Of a DNA stretch of 64,000 nucleotides, positions 42,655 to 51,885 are shown piece after piece. Both the position numbers and the translations under genes were made by a program. Within the stretch, counting starts at the first letter, position 1. Each line of letters begins with the position of its first letter. Below the pieces are notes generated by a model, which was not told where the DNA came from, searched no databases, and worked only from the letters and a program-made list of their open reading frames with translations. The stretch comes from Pseudomonas migulae (GTDB lineage: Bacteria > Pseudomonadota > Gammaproteobacteria > Pseudomonadales > Pseudomonadaceae), in contig NZ_JALJWR010000001.1 of NCBI RefSeq assembly GCF_024169315.1, forward strand, positions 2,439,501 through 2,503,500. The letters run 5' to 3'.

Positions 42655-44078
42655 AGCGACAGCAAGCCGCTGTACAAGCCATACGCCGCCAGCCCGGCAC
42701 CACTGATGACCGCGGTAAAGATCCCTTTCTCGACCGGCGTGAACAGCGGTTCACCCTGCTCATGTTTGGCCTTGGCAAACAGAATCACCCCCGGCGCATA
42801 CAACAACGCCGACAGCAGCAAATACTTCACCCCGCCGGCGTACAGCAACCACACCGCATAACTCAGCGCGATGCCGCCAATCAGCAAGTCCTTGGTGCGT
42901 TCCGCCGAAGCGTGTTCGTAGGTTTCGCCGCGCCCGCTCAACAGCACCGCATACGCCGCCGACCACAGGTACGGCACCAGAATCATCGAGGACGCGAGGT
43001 AGATCAGGCTGGTGTAAGTGCCGGCGGAAAACAGTGTGATCAACAGGAAAATCTGGATCATCACGTTGGTCAGCCACAGCGCATTCACCGGCACATGGTT
43101 GGCGTTTTCCTTTTTCAGGAACGCCGGCATGGTCTTGTCCTTGGCCGTGGCGAACAGGATCTCGGCGCAGAGCAGCGCCCAGGACAACAGTGCACCGAGC
43201 AGTGAAATCGCCAGGCCGATGCTGATCAACAAAGCGCCCCAGGGCCCGACGATATGCTCCAGCACCGCCGCCAGTGACGGGTTCTGCAGGTTGGCCAGTT
43301 CCGGCTGACTCATGATCCCCAGCGACAACACATTCACCAGCACCAACAGCGCCAGTACGCCGAGAAAACCGATGACCGTGGCGCGCCCGACATCCGAACG
43401 TTTCTCCGCCCGTGCCGAATACACACTGGCGCCCTCGATGCCGATGAACACGAACACGGTGACCAGCATCATGTTGCGCACCTGGTCCATCACCCCGCCG
43501 AAGTCCGGATTGCTGCGGCCCCAGATGTCACGGGTGAAGATGTCGGCCTTGAACGCCACGGCGGCAATGACGATGAACATGATCAGCGGCACGATCTTGG
43601 CCACGGTGGTCAGCTGATTGATGAAGGTCGCTTCCTTGATCCCGCGCATCACCAGGAAGTGTACGGCCCACAGCAACACCGACGCGCAGCCGATGGCGAT
43701 GGGCGTGTTGCCCTGGCCAAACACCGGGAAGAAATAACCGAGGGTGCTGAACAGCAACACAAAGTAGCCGACGTTGCCCAGCCAGGCGCTGATCCAGTAA
43801 CCCCAGGCGGACGAGAAACCCATGTAGTCGCCGAAGCCCGCCTTGGCGTAGGCATATACCCCGGAATCCAGCTCGGGTTTGCGGTTGGCCAGCGTCTGGA
43901 ACACAAAGGCCAGCGTCAGCATGCCCACCGCGGTGATGGCCCAACCGATCAATATCGCGCCGGCATCGGCTCGGGCGGCCATGTTCTGCGGCAAAGAGAA
44001 GATCCCGCCGCCAATCATCGATCCCACCACCAGCGCGATCAACGCACTCAGGCGCAGCTTTTGTGTCGGTTGCGACAT
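42651..44078 (-). CDS. Arginine:ornithine antiporter, ArcD paralogue 1
   Basis: APC-superfamily exchanger of 475 residues with about 12 transmembrane segments (VVGSMIGGGIFSLPQNMAA in the first). It is highly similar to the divergent ArcD at 44545 over the full length and of exactly the same length. It is not followed by arc genes but by alkA, overlapping by 4 bp. No ANR-type box was seen on its side. It may serve aerobic uptake of arginine or a related basic amino acid; this is inference. The name arcD is kept for the copy in the arc operon. Confidence 0.9.
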   Translation of the reverse strand: MSQPTQKLRLSALIALVVGSMIGGGIFSLPQNMAARADAGAILIGWAITAVGMLTLAFVFQTLANRKPELDSGVYAYAKAGFGDYMGFSSAWGYWISAWLGNVGYFVLLFSTLGYFFPVFGQGNTPIAIGCASVLLWAVHFLVMRGIKEATFINQLTTVAKIVPLIMFIVIAAVAFKADIFTRDIWGRSNPDFGGVMDQVRNMMLVTVFVFIGIEGASVYSARAEKRSDVGRATVIGFLGVLALLVLVNVLSLGIMSQPELANLQNPSLAAVLEHIVGPWGALLISIGLAISLLGALLSWALLCAEILFATAKDKTMPAFLKKENANHVPVNALWLTNVMIQIFLLITLFSAGTYTSLIYLASSMILVPYLWSAAYAVLLSGRGETYEHASAERTKDLLIGGIALSYAVWLLYAGGVKYLLLSALLYAPGVILFAKAKHEQGEPLFTPVEKGIFTAVISGAGLAAYGLYSGLLSL

Positions 44079-44116
44079 CCCTTATCCCCTTTCCACTGCA
44101 TTGCACTGAACCCTAT

Positions 44117-44140
44117 GGCGAGGGAGCTTGCTCGCTCGCC
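44117..44140. repeat. Single REP hairpin (GAGGGAGCTTGCTC type)
   Basis: GGCGAGGGAGC-TT-GCTCGCTCGCC folds as one hairpin with one mismatch. It is a lone REP rather than a pair, 39 bp upstream of ArcD paralogue 1. Confidence 0.65.
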
Positions 44141-44143
44141 ACC

Positions 44144-44460
44144 AATGGACAACTTTAACTAAATAGGTAAACGGCAATAACGTTTATTGAATAACGGTGT
44201 ATAGCGTCTTTTATTTATAGCCGATGCTTCTATCACCACAGCCGGAAATAGCAGTCTTGTCTGTGAATCCTAATAAATCAATTCAACACTGAAACAACCG
44301 TCAAAAAATTTGCGGAAACCGTAAAACGAACTAGCGTAAAAACTCGAAGCGATACGCGTTATACCCGCTTGATCTGGCCGAGGCCTCTGGACAGGGCTTT
44401 TCCGGCGAAGCCGTTATGCCCCGGGAAAGTTTCATAAATCCTTCATTAACAATGGAATGT
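44144..44460. other. A/T-rich divergent promoter region between the arcD genes
   Basis: This stretch has clearly lower GC than any other long part of the window and no gene. AATAACG occurs twice within 25 bp (about 44173-44196) around TTATTG. It should contain the promoter of ArcD paralogue 1 and upstream control sites of arcDABC (ArgR sites would be expected), but I could not assign them. Confidence 0.5.
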
Positions 44461-44469
44461 GCCCATGCA

Positions 44470-44483
44470 CTGATCTAAGTCAG
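44470..44483. promoter_or_regulatory. Candidate ANR box of arcDABC
   Basis: CTGAT-CTAA-GTCAG matches the ANR/FNR pattern TTGAT-N4-(A/G)TCAA in all but the outermost base on each side. Its centre is 68 bp before the arcD ATG; with a TSS near 44518 it would lie at -41.5, the usual place for activation by ANR under low oxygen. Confidence 0.6.
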
Positions 44484-44544
44484 CTGATTGAATGGCTAAC
44501 AGAATTAATCTGTTGTCTCTCTTCTCCTGCATTGGAGTCATGCA

Positions 44545-45972
44545 ATGTCTGAATCCCCCGGTAAATTGAAACTCGGTGCACTTGTTGCGTTGGTTGTCGG
44601 CTCAATGATTGGTGGCGGGATCTTCTCTTTGCCGCAGAACATGGCCGCCAGTGCCGACGTCGGCGCCGTGCTGATCGGTTGGGCCATCACCGCCGTCGGC
44701 ATGTTGACGCTGGCCTTCGTCTTTCAAACCCTTGCCAATCGAAAGCCTGGTCTGGACGGTGGTGTCTACGCCTACGCCAAGGCCGGGTTCGGCGACTACA
44801 TGGGTTTCTCGTCCGCCTGGGGTTACTGGATCAGTGCCTGGCTGGGCAACGTCGGTTACTTCGTTCTGCTGTTCAGCACCCTCGGTTACTTTTTCCCGAT
44901 CTTCGGCGAAGGCAACACCGTGGCCGCCGTGATAGGCGCATCAGTGCTTTTGTGGGCGGTGCACTTCCTCGTGCTGCGGGGGATCAAGGAAGCGGCGTTC
45001 ATCAACCTGGTGACCACTGTCGCTAAGATCGTGCCGCTGTTGCTGTTTGTCCTGATCGCCATTTTCGCTTTCAAACTGGACATCTTCACGGCCGACATCT
45101 GGGGCTTGAAAAACCCGGACCTGGGCAGCGTGATGAACCAGGTGCGCAACATGATGCTGGTCACCGTGTGGGTGTTCATCGGCATTGAAGGCGCGAGCAT
45201 TTTCTCGGCCCGCGCGGAAAAACGCAGCGACGTGGGTAAAGCCACCGTGATCGGTTTCATCACCGTGCTGCTGTTCCTGGTGCTGGTGAACGTGCTGTCG
45301 CTGGGCATCATGACCCAACCGGAACTGGCCAAGCTGCAGAACCCGTCGATGGCGGCGGTGCTGGAGCACGTAGTCGGTCCGTGGGGTGCGGCGCTGATCA
45401 GCGTCGGGCTGATCATCTCGTTGCTCGGTGCGTTGCTGTCGTGGGTGTTGCTGTGTGCGGAGATCATGTTCGCCGCCGCCAAGGACCACACCATGCCGGA
45501 GTTCCTGCGCAAGGAAAACGCCAACCATGTGCCGGTCAACGCCTTGTGGCTGACCAACGCGATGGTGCAGCTGTTCCTCATCATCACCCTGTTTTCCGCC
45601 AGCACTTACCTGTCGCTGATCTACCTCGCCACCTCGATGATCCTGGTGCCTTACCTGTGGTCGGCGGCCTACGCATTGCTGCTGGCGGTGCGCGGCGAGA
45701 GTTATGAAAACGCTGCAGCCGAACGCAGCAAAGACCTGTTCATCGGCGCCGTCGCGTTGATTTACGCGGTCTGGCTGATCTATGCCGGTGGCGTCAAATA
45801 CCTGCTGCTCTCCGCCCTGCTCTATGCGCCCGGCGTGATCCTGTTCGCCAAGGCCAAGCTTGAACTCAACAAACCGGTATTCACCAACGTCGAGAAGCTG
45901 ATTTTCGCTGCGGTCGTCGTGGGCGCCCTGGTGGCGGCCTACGGGCTGTATGACGGCTTCCTGACCCTGTAA
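44545..45972 (+). CDS. arcD: Arginine:ornithine antiporter ArcD
   Basis: Exchanges external arginine for ornithine across the inner membrane, driving the arginine deiminase pathway. The 475-residue protein has about 12 transmembrane segments and the same family core as the divergent paralogue. GGAG lies about 7 bases before the ATG. First gene of arcDABC, 35 bp before arcA, with the candidate ANR box upstream. Confidence 0.95.
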   Translation: MSESPGKLKLGALVALVVGSMIGGGIFSLPQNMAASADVGAVLIGWAITAVGMLTLAFVFQTLANRKPGLDGGVYAYAKAGFGDYMGFSSAWGYWISAWLGNVGYFVLLFSTLGYFFPIFGEGNTVAAVIGASVLLWAVHFLVLRGIKEAAFINLVTTVAKIVPLLLFVLIAIFAFKLDIFTADIWGLKNPDLGSVMNQVRNMMLVTVWVFIGIEGASIFSARAEKRSDVGKATVIGFITVLLFLVLVNVLSLGIMTQPELAKLQNPSMAAVLEHVVGPWGAALISVGLIISLLGALLSWVLLCAEIMFAAAKDHTMPEFLRKENANHVPVNALWLTNAMVQLFLIITLFSASTYLSLIYLATSMILVPYLWSAAYALLLAVRGESYENAAAERSKDLFIGAVALIYAVWLIYAGGVKYLLLSALLYAPGVILFAKAKLELNKPVFTNVEKLIFAAVVVGALVAAYGLYDGFLTL

Positions 45973-46007
45973 CACCTGATTGATTTGTCATCTGGAGGAT
46001 CACTGTA

Positions 46008-47264
46008 ATGACCACGGAAAAAGTTAAGTACGGCGTACATTCCGAAGCCGGCAAACTGCGCAAAGTCATGGTTTGCTCCCCCGGCCTGGCCCACCAGCGG
46101 CTGACCCCGAACAACTGCGACGAACTGCTTTTCGATGATGTGCTGTGGGTTGCCCAGGCCAAGCGTGACCATTTCGATTTCGTCACCAAAATGCGCGAAC
46201 GCAACATCGACGTGCTGGAAATGCACAACCTGCTGACCGACATCGTCGCGATCCCCGAAGCGCTGGACTGGATTCTGGAACGCAAGGTCACCGCCAATTC
46301 GGTCGGCCTCGGCCTGATCAATGAAGTCGGTTCGTGGCTGCGCAGCCTCGAGCCGCGCAAGATCGCCGAGTTCCTGATTGGCGGCGTGTCCGCCGATGAC
46401 CTGCCGGACAGCTTCGGCGGCAAGACCATTCAAATGTTCCGCGACTTCCTCGGCCACTCCAGCTTCATTCTGCCGCCGTTGCCCAACACCCAGTTCACCC
46501 GCGACACCACCTGCTGGATCTACGGTGGCGTAACGCTGAACCCGATGTACTGGCCGGCGCGTCGCCAGGAAACCTTGCTGGCCACCGCCATCTACAAATT
46601 CCACCCGCAGTTCACCAATGCCGACTTCGAAATCTGGTACGGCGACCCGGACAAGGATCACGGCAGCTCCACCCTCGAGGGCGGCGACGTGATGCCGATC
46701 GGTAACGGTGTGGTGCTGATCGGCATGGGCGAACGCTCGTCCCGCCAGGCCATCGGCCAACTGGCGGTGAACCTGTTCAAGAACAAAGCCGTCGAGAAAG
46801 TCATCGTCGCGGGCCTGCCGAAGTCCCGCGCGGCGATGCACCTGGACACCGTGTTCAGCTTCTGCGACCGCGACCTCGTCACGATCTTCCCGGAAGTGGT
46901 GAACCAGATCGTCGCCTTCACCCTGCGCCCTGACGAAGGCAAACCGGGCGGCGTCGACATCCGCCGCGAAGAAACCAGTTTCCTCGACACCGTGGCCAAG
47001 GCCCTCAACCTCAAAGCATTGCGCGTGGTGGAAACCGGCGGCAACAGCTTTGCCGCCGAACGCGAACAGTGGGACGACGGCAACAACGTGGTGGCCGTGG
47101 AGCCAGGCGTGGTGATCGGCTACGACCGCAACACCTACACCAACACCTTGCTGCGCAAGGCCGGTGTCGAAGTCATCACCATCAGCGCCGGCGAACTGGG
47201 CCGCGGGCGTGGCGGCGGCCACTGCATGACCTGCCCGATCATTCGCGACCCTATCGACTATTAA
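46008..47264 (+). CDS. arcA: Arginine deiminase ArcA
   Basis: Hydrolyses arginine to citrulline and ammonia. The 418-residue protein has [18 protein letters not shown] with active-site acids, the histidine in MHLDTVFSF and the catalytic cysteine in GGGHCMTCP near the C-terminus. GGAGG lies 7 bases before the ATG. Second gene of arcDABC. Confidence 0.97.
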   Translation: MTTEKVKYGVHSEAGKLRKVMVCSPGLAHQRLTPNNCDELLFDDVLWVAQAKRDHFDFVTKMRERNIDVLEMHNLLTDIVAIPEALDWILERKVTANSVGLGLINEVGSWLRSLEPRKIAEFLIGGVSADDLPDSFGGKTIQMFRDFLGHSSFILPPLPNTQFTRDTTCWIYGGVTLNPMYWPARRQETLLATAIYKFHPQFTNADFEIWYGDPDKDHGSSTLEGGDVMPIGNGVVLIGMGERSSRQAIGQLAVNLFKNKAVEKVIVAGLPKSRAAMHLDTVFSFCDRDLVTIFPEVVNQIVAFTLRPDEGKPGGVDIRREETSFLDTVAKALNLKALRVVETGGNSFAAEREQWDDGNNVVAVEPGVVIGYDRNTYTNTLLRKAGVEVITISAGELGRGRGGGHCMTCPIIRDPIDY

Positions 47265-47273
47265 TTCCTGAGC

Positions 47274-47304
47274 CCTGCTTCACGCTTATAACGCGTGAAG
47301 CAGG
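47274..47304 (+). other. 12-bp hairpin between arcA and arcB
   Basis: CCTGCTTCACGC and GCGTGAAGCAGG pair perfectly around a 7-base loop, with no T-tract. It probably stabilises or sets an mRNA processing end in the arc transcript rather than ending it. Confidence 0.6.
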
Positions 47305-47334
47305 CGGATAACCGAAACCCAAGGAGATCCAATC

Positions 47335-48345
47335 ATGGCTTTCAACATGCGTAACCGCAGCCTGCTCTCGTTGATGCACCACACGACTCGCGAGCTGAAC
47401 TATTTGCTGGACCTGTCCCGCGACCTCAAGCGTGCCAAGTACACCGGCACCGAGCGTCCGCACCTGCAAGGCAAGAACATCGCGCTGATCTTCGAAAAAA
47501 CCTCGACCCGCACCCGGTGCGCCTTCGAAGTCGCGGCCCATGACCAGGGTGCACACGTCACCTATATCGACCCGGTGTCGTCGCAGATCGGCCACAAAGA
47601 AAGCATGAAAGACACCGCCCGCGTGCTCGGGCGGATGTTCGATGCCATCGAGTACCGTGGCTTCGAACAGGAAATCGTCGAGGAGCTGGCCAAGTTCGCC
47701 GGCGTGCCGGTGTTCAACGGTCTGACTGCTGAATTCCACCCGACGCAGATGATCGCCGACACCCTGACCATGCGCGAACACAGCGACAAACCGCTGCATG
47801 AGATCAGCTACGCCTACCTCGGCGACGCCCGCTACAACATGGGCAATTCGCTGCTGATGATCGGCGCCAAACTGGGCATGGACGTGCGCATCGCCGCGCC
47901 GAAAGCACTCTGGCCGCATCAGGACTTCATCGATCAGTGCAAAGCCTTCGCCGAGGAAAGCGGCGCGCGCATCACCATCACCGAAGACCCGAAAGCAGCG
48001 GTCAAGGGCGTGGACTTCATCCACACCGACATCTGGGTGTCGATGGGTGAGCCGGTTGAGGCGTGGGACGAGCGCATCGAGCAACTGCTGCCGTACCAGG
48101 TCAACGCCGCGATGATGAAGGCCTCGGGCAACCCGCGGGTGAAATTCATGCACTGCCTGCCGGCGTTCCATAACAGTGAAACCAAGGTCGGCAAGGACAT
48201 CGCCGCGCGGTATCCGCACCTGGCCAATGGCGTCGAGGTGACTGAAGAAGTCTTCGAATCCCCGGCCAACATCGCCTTCGAGCAAGCGGAAAACCGCATG
48301 CACACCATCAAGGCGATCCTGGTGTCGGCGCTGGCGGATATCTAA
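47335..48345 (+). CDS. arcB: Catabolic ornithine carbamoyltransferase ArcB
   Basis: Phosphorolyses citrulline to ornithine and carbamoyl phosphate. The 336-residue enzyme has the carbamoyl-phosphate motif [17 protein letters not shown], and the ornithine-side HCLPAFHN. The length and the arc context mark it as the catabolic form rather than biosynthetic ArgF. AAGGAG lies about 10 bases before the ATG. Third gene of arcDABC. Confidence 0.97.
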   Translation: MAFNMRNRSLLSLMHHTTRELNYLLDLSRDLKRAKYTGTERPHLQGKNIALIFEKTSTRTRCAFEVAAHDQGAHVTYIDPVSSQIGHKESMKDTARVLGRMFDAIEYRGFEQEIVEELAKFAGVPVFNGLTAEFHPTQMIADTLTMREHSDKPLHEISYAYLGDARYNMGNSLLMIGAKLGMDVRIAAPKALWPHQDFIDQCKAFAEESGARITITEDPKAAVKGVDFIHTDIWVSMGEPVEAWDERIEQLLPYQVNAAMMKASGNPRVKFMHCLPAFHNSETKVGKDIAARYPHLANGVEVTEEVFESPANIAFEQAENRMHTIKAILVSALADI

Positions 48346-48381
48346 CGACCGGCCTGGCTCCCACTGACGAAACATGGTCAA

Positions 48382-48471
48382 TGTGGGAGCGGGCTTGCTC
48401 GCGAAAGCGTCCTGTCAGACGACATTAATGGTGACTGACAGGACGCTTTCGCGAGCAAGCCCGCTCCCACA
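48382..48471. repeat. REPIN, family A, between arcB and arcC
   Basis: 48382-48418 and 48435-48471 are exact 37-bp reverse complements around a 16-base loop. It lies inside the arc operon. Confidence 0.92.
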
Positions 48472-48514
48472 GTAGACCGAGTCGCTAGCCCGCTCTCTGT
48501 AGAAGGACTGCATT

Positions 48515-49444
48515 ATGCGTATCGTCGTTGCTCTGGGCGGTAACGCCCTGCTCCGCCGTGGTGAACCCATGACCGCGGACAATCAACGCGCCAACATCCG
48601 GATTGCCACCGAGCAAATCGCCAAGATTTACGCCGGCAACGAGCTGGTCATCGCCCACGGCAATGGTCCTCAGGTTGGCCTGCTGTCGCTGCAAGCGGCG
48701 GCCTACACCTCGGTTTCGCCGTACCCGCTGGACGTGCTCGGCGCCGAGACCGAAGGCATGATCGGCTACATCATCGAACAGGAACTGGGCAACCTGCTGG
48801 ACTTCGAAGTCCCCTTCGCCACCCTCCTGACCCAGGTCGAAGTCGACGCCAACGACCCGGCCTTCCAGAACCCCACCAAACCCATCGGCCCGGTGTACGC
48901 CAAGGCCGAAGCGGAAAAACTCGCCGCCGAGAAAGGCTGGGCGATTGCCCCGGACGGCGACAAATTCCGCCGCGTGGTGGCCAGCCCGAGACCGAAACGC
49001 ATCTTCGAAATCCGCCCGATCAAATGGCTGCTGGAAAAAGGCAGCATCGTGATTTGTGCGGGCGGTGGTGGTATCCCGACGATGTACGGCGCCCACGGCA
49101 AACTGCAAGGCGTGGAAGCGGTGATCGACAAGGACTTGTGCTCGGCGCTGCTGGCCGAACAGTTGGACAGCGACTTGCTGGTGATCGCCACCGACGTCAA
49201 CGCGGCCTTCATCGACTTCGGCAAACCGACCCAGAAATCCATCGCCCAGGCGCACCCGGACGAAATGGAAAAACTCGGTTTCGCTGCCGGCTCCATGGGC
49301 CCCAAAGTCCAGGCCGCCTGCGAGTTTGCCCGCCATACTGGAAAAACCGCGGTGATCGGTTCACTCTCGGACATCGAAGCGATCGTCCAGGGCAAGGCCG
49401 GTACACGCATCAGCACGGCGAAACCTGGCATAACTTATTTATAA
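48515..49444 (+). CDS. arcC: Carbamate kinase ArcC
   Basis: Transfers phosphate from carbamoyl phosphate to ADP, the ATP-yielding step of the arginine deiminase pathway. The 309-residue amino-acid-kinase-fold protein has [16 protein letters not shown], and AGGGGIP. It begins after a 169-bp gap with the REPIN, and a DUF5064 gene follows 12 bp after its stop. Confidence 0.97.
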   Translation: MRIVVALGGNALLRRGEPMTADNQRANIRIATEQIAKIYAGNELVIAHGNGPQVGLLSLQAAAYTSVSPYPLDVLGAETEGMIGYIIEQELGNLLDFEVPFATLLTQVEVDANDPAFQNPTKPIGPVYAKAEAEKLAAEKGWAIAPDGDKFRRVVASPRPKRIFEIRPIKWLLEKGSIVICAGGGGIPTMYGAHGKLQGVEAVIDKDLCSALLAEQLDSDLLVIATDVNAAFIDFGKPTQKSIAQAHPDEMEKLGFAAGSMGPKVQAACEFARHTGKTAVIGSLSDIEAIVQGKAGTRISTAKPGITYL

Positions 49445-49456
49445 GGAGAAACGCCA

Positions 49457-49819
49457 ATGGCAACGTTCGAGCCCGGTCACTTGCACATCGAGCGTCATGC
49501 GCTGACTGATGACGATGTCAGCTACAACGTGCACCTCGACTATGAGGTCACGCAGGATCCCAAGAAAGGCAAAGGGGTGCTGTTCACCCTGCACGGCAGC
49601 ATGCAGGGAAAGGACATGAAGGAGACTTTCTTTCTGGCCAAGGAGGAGGCTTACAACTTCGCCAACAACGTGACGAAAATCGCCGAGAAGTACGGGATTC
49701 CGAAGACACACAGCCAGATCGGCTCGGTCCACAAGCATTACGATCTGATGTTCGAAGACATCCGGAAGCAGTTGGACATGAAATCCGGCGACCCGATAAA
49801 CCTCGAGAACTTCGAATAA
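49457..49819 (+). CDS. DUF5064 family protein, 120 aa
   Basis: A small soluble protein (FEPGHLHIERHAL at the start) matching the Pseudomonas-restricted DUF5064 family. It starts only 12 bp behind arcC, with AAGGAG 9 bases upstream, so it is part of the arcDABC transcript. There are no membrane segments or catalytic motifs that I recognise. Its position suggests a link with anaerobic arginine use, but its function is unknown. A REPIN follows. Confidence 0.82.
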   Translation: MATFEPGHLHIERHALTDDDVSYNVHLDYEVTQDPKKGKGVLFTLHGSMQGKDMKETFFLAKEEAYNFANNVTKIAEKYGIPKTHSQIGSVHKHYDLMFEDIRKQLDMKSGDPINLENFE

Positions 49820-49830
49820 CCCACTGATCC

Positions 49831-49920
49831 TGTGGGAGCGGGCTTGCTCGCGAAAGCGGATTATCCGTCGACATAAATGTCGCCTGTCACACCGCTTTCG
49901 CGAGCAAGCCCGCTCCCACA
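49831..49920. repeat. REPIN, family A
   Basis: TGTGGGAGCGGGCTTGCTCG through GAAAGCG and its complement enclose a variable centre. It closes the arc transcript before gcsR. Confidence 0.88.
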
Positions 49921-50019
49921 TTGGATCGATGTAGCCCCGGAATCCGCGCAGGATTTCACCATTCGCCCACCCCAAGGCATACTTGCCACCCTCCGCATTC
50001 CAGAACCCTATACCGCCCC

Positions 50020-51528
50020 ATGCGTATCCACGTCAGCTTCATCGACCGCGTCGGCATCACCCAGGAAGTCCTGGCCTTGCTCGGTGGGCGCAATCTCAAT
50101 CTGGATGCGGTGGAAATGGTCCCGCCCAACGTCTACATCGACGCCCCGACCCTGAGCCCGGAAGTGCTCGACGAGCTGCGCGATGCGTTGCTCAGCGTTC
50201 GCGGCGTGCAAGCGATGACGGTAGTCGACATCCTTCCGGGTCAGCGTCGGCACCTGCAACTCGATGCGTTGCTCGCGGCCATGACTGACCCGGTGCTGGC
50301 CCTGGACAGCGCCGGCAAGGTGTTGCTGGCCAACCCGGCACTGATCGCTTTGTATGGCCGTGAACCGGCCGGTGAAAGCATCGCCGAATTGTTCGCCGAT
50401 CCGGCGTTACTCGATGCGCTGCTGGAAAACGGCTTTCGCTTGCCGCTGCGCGAGATCACCGTCAATGGCCAGACCCTGTTGCTGGACGCCACGCCCATCA
50501 CTGATGCCGGCGCTCTGCTGACCCTTTATCAACCCAATCGCATCGGCGAACGCCTTTCCGCGCTGCACCACGACCACGCCGAAGGGTTCGATGCGCTGCT
50601 CGGAGAATCCCCGGCGATTCGCACCCTCAAGGCCCGCGCCCAACGCGTTGCGGCCCTGGATGCGCCGCTGTTGATCCAGGGTGAAACCGGCACCGGCAAA
50701 GAGCTCGTCGCCCGCGCCTGTCACGCCATCAGCGCCCGGCACAGTTCACCGTTTCTGGCGCTGAACTGCGCGGCATTGCCGGAGAACCTCGCCGAAAGTG
50801 AACTGTTCGGCTACGCCCCCGGCGCCTTCACCGGTGCGCAACGAGGCGGTAAACCGGGGCTGATGGAACTGGCGAACCAGGGCACGGTTTTTCTCGATGA
50901 AATCGGTGAAATGTCGCCGTACTTGCAGGCGAAACTGCTGCGGTTCTTGAACGATGGCAGCTTCCGCCGCGTGGGTGGCGATCGTGAGGTGAAGGTCAAC
51001 GTGCGGATCCTCAGCGCCACGCACCGCGACCTGGAAAAAATGGTCAGCGAAGGCACGTTTCGTGAAGACCTGTTCTACCGCCTCAACGTCCTGAATGTCG
51101 AAGTCCCGCCGCTGCGCGAACGCGGCCAGGATATTTTGCTGCTGGCCCGTTATTTCATGCAGCAGGCCTGTGCACAAATCCAGCGACCGGTGTGTCGCCT
51201 GGCACCGGGCACTTACCCGGCGCTGCTGGGCAACCGCTGGCCGGGTAACGTGCGGCAATTGCAGAACGTGATCTTCCGCGCCGCGGCGATTTGCGAAAGC
51301 AGCCTGGTGGACATTGGCGACCTCGACATTGCCGGCACCTCCGTGGCGCGCCAGAGCGACAACGACGTCGACAGCCTTGAACAGGCGATGGAGGAGTTCG
51401 AGAAAACCCTGCTGGAAAAGCTTTACGTCAGCTACCCCTCGACCCGGCAACTGGCCAGCCGCCTGCAAACCTCCCACACCGCGATCGCTCATCGGTTGCG
51501 CAAGTACGGCATTCCAAACAAACCGTGA
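50020..51528 (+). CDS. gcsR: Sigma-54-dependent regulator GcsR (TyrR-like)
   Basis: Glycine-responsive activator of the glycine cleavage operon. The 502-residue protein has an N-terminal ACT domain (about 1-75), a PAS domain (about 80-185), an AAA+ domain with Walker A GETGTGKE and the sigma-54 contact loop GAFTGA, and a TyrR-type helix-turn-helix at the C-terminus. The start at 50020 (MRIHVSFIDRVGI) is that of TyrR/PhhR proteins; no good ribosome-binding site precedes it. PhhR is an alternative, but the downstream gcv operon, the operators and the sigma-54 promoter point to GcsR. Confidence 0.9.
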   Translation: MRIHVSFIDRVGITQEVLALLGGRNLNLDAVEMVPPNVYIDAPTLSPEVLDELRDALLSVRGVQAMTVVDILPGQRRHLQLDALLAAMTDPVLALDSAGKVLLANPALIALYGREPAGESIAELFADPALLDALLENGFRLPLREITVNGQTLLLDATPITDAGALLTLYQPNRIGERLSALHHDHAEGFDALLGESPAIRTLKARAQRVAALDAPLLIQGETGTGKELVARACHAISARHSSPFLALNCAALPENLAESELFGYAPGAFTGAQRGGKPGLMELANQGTVFLDEIGEMSPYLQAKLLRFLNDGSFRRVGGDREVKVNVRILSATHRDLEKMVSEGTFREDLFYRLNVLNVEVPPLRERGQDILLLARYFMQQACAQIQRPVCRLAPGTYPALLGNRWPGNVRQLQNVIFRAAAICESSLVDIGDLDIAGTSVARQSDNDVDSLEQAMEEFEKTLLEKLYVSYPSTRQLASRLQTSHTAIAHRLRKYGIPNKP

Positions 51529-51552
51529 GGCCTAAGCCCTACTCGGTCAAAA

Positions 51553-51643
51553 CTGTGGGAGCGGGCTTGTTCGCGAATGCGGTGGGTCAGCCAACATTGT
51601 TGTGACTGACCCACCGCATTCACGAGCAAGCCCGCTCCCACAG
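51553..51643. repeat. REPIN, family A
   Basis: CTGTGGGAGCGGGCTTGTTC and its near-complement (one change in the core) enclose a variable centre. It lies between gcsR and its operators. Confidence 0.88.
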
Positions 51644-51686
51644 TTTTTGGGTCGACGCTGAACCCTGCCTGAAAACGACCTCCATC

Positions 51687-51723
51687 TGTACTGAAAGCGC
51701 TACAGTGGAATGATATCGCTACA
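51687..51723. promoter_or_regulatory. Two tandem GcsR-type operators
   Basis: TGTACTG-AAAG-CGCTACA (51687-51704) and TGGAATG-ATAT-CGCTACA (51706-51723) are 18-bp sites with identical right halves, one base apart. They match the layout of the tandem 18-bp GcsR sites (TGTAACG-N4-CGTTCCG) before gcvH2 of P. aeruginosa. Confidence 0.65.
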
Positions 51724-51786
51724 CCCTCTCTTGATCACCGCTGTGCAAGGCTTTGATCCCATTAAGCTTTTTTCTTCGCTTCAGGC

Positions 51787-51804
51787 TGTAGCGATTTCGC
51801 TACA
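51787..51804. promoter_or_regulatory. Third GcsR-type operator, perfect palindrome
   Basis: TGTAGCG-ATTT-CGCTACA is a perfect inverted repeat (20 bp with the outer C/G), 81 bp from the sigma-54 promoter. It should be the strongest of the three sites. Confidence 0.68.
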
Positions 51805-51867
51805 GACATTCAATTCGTTCGCACCTCATAAATACTCAAAGTACTGATTTATAAGAACTTATTAACA

Positions 51868-51885
51868 TTGGCCGCGATCTTGCTT
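51868..51885 (+). promoter_or_regulatory. Sigma-54 promoter of gcvH-gcvP-sdaA-gcvT
   Basis: TTGGCCGCGATCTTGCTT has the invariant GG (-24) and GC (-12) ten bases apart. Transcription would start near 51895, about 70 bp before gcvH. Confidence 0.75.

Noticed and set aside
50020..51528. Naming the ACT-PAS-AAA regulator PhhR
   Set aside because: The domain layout fits PhhR/TyrR too, but no phenylalanine hydroxylase or aromatic genes are linked, while the gcv operon and its operators follow directly.
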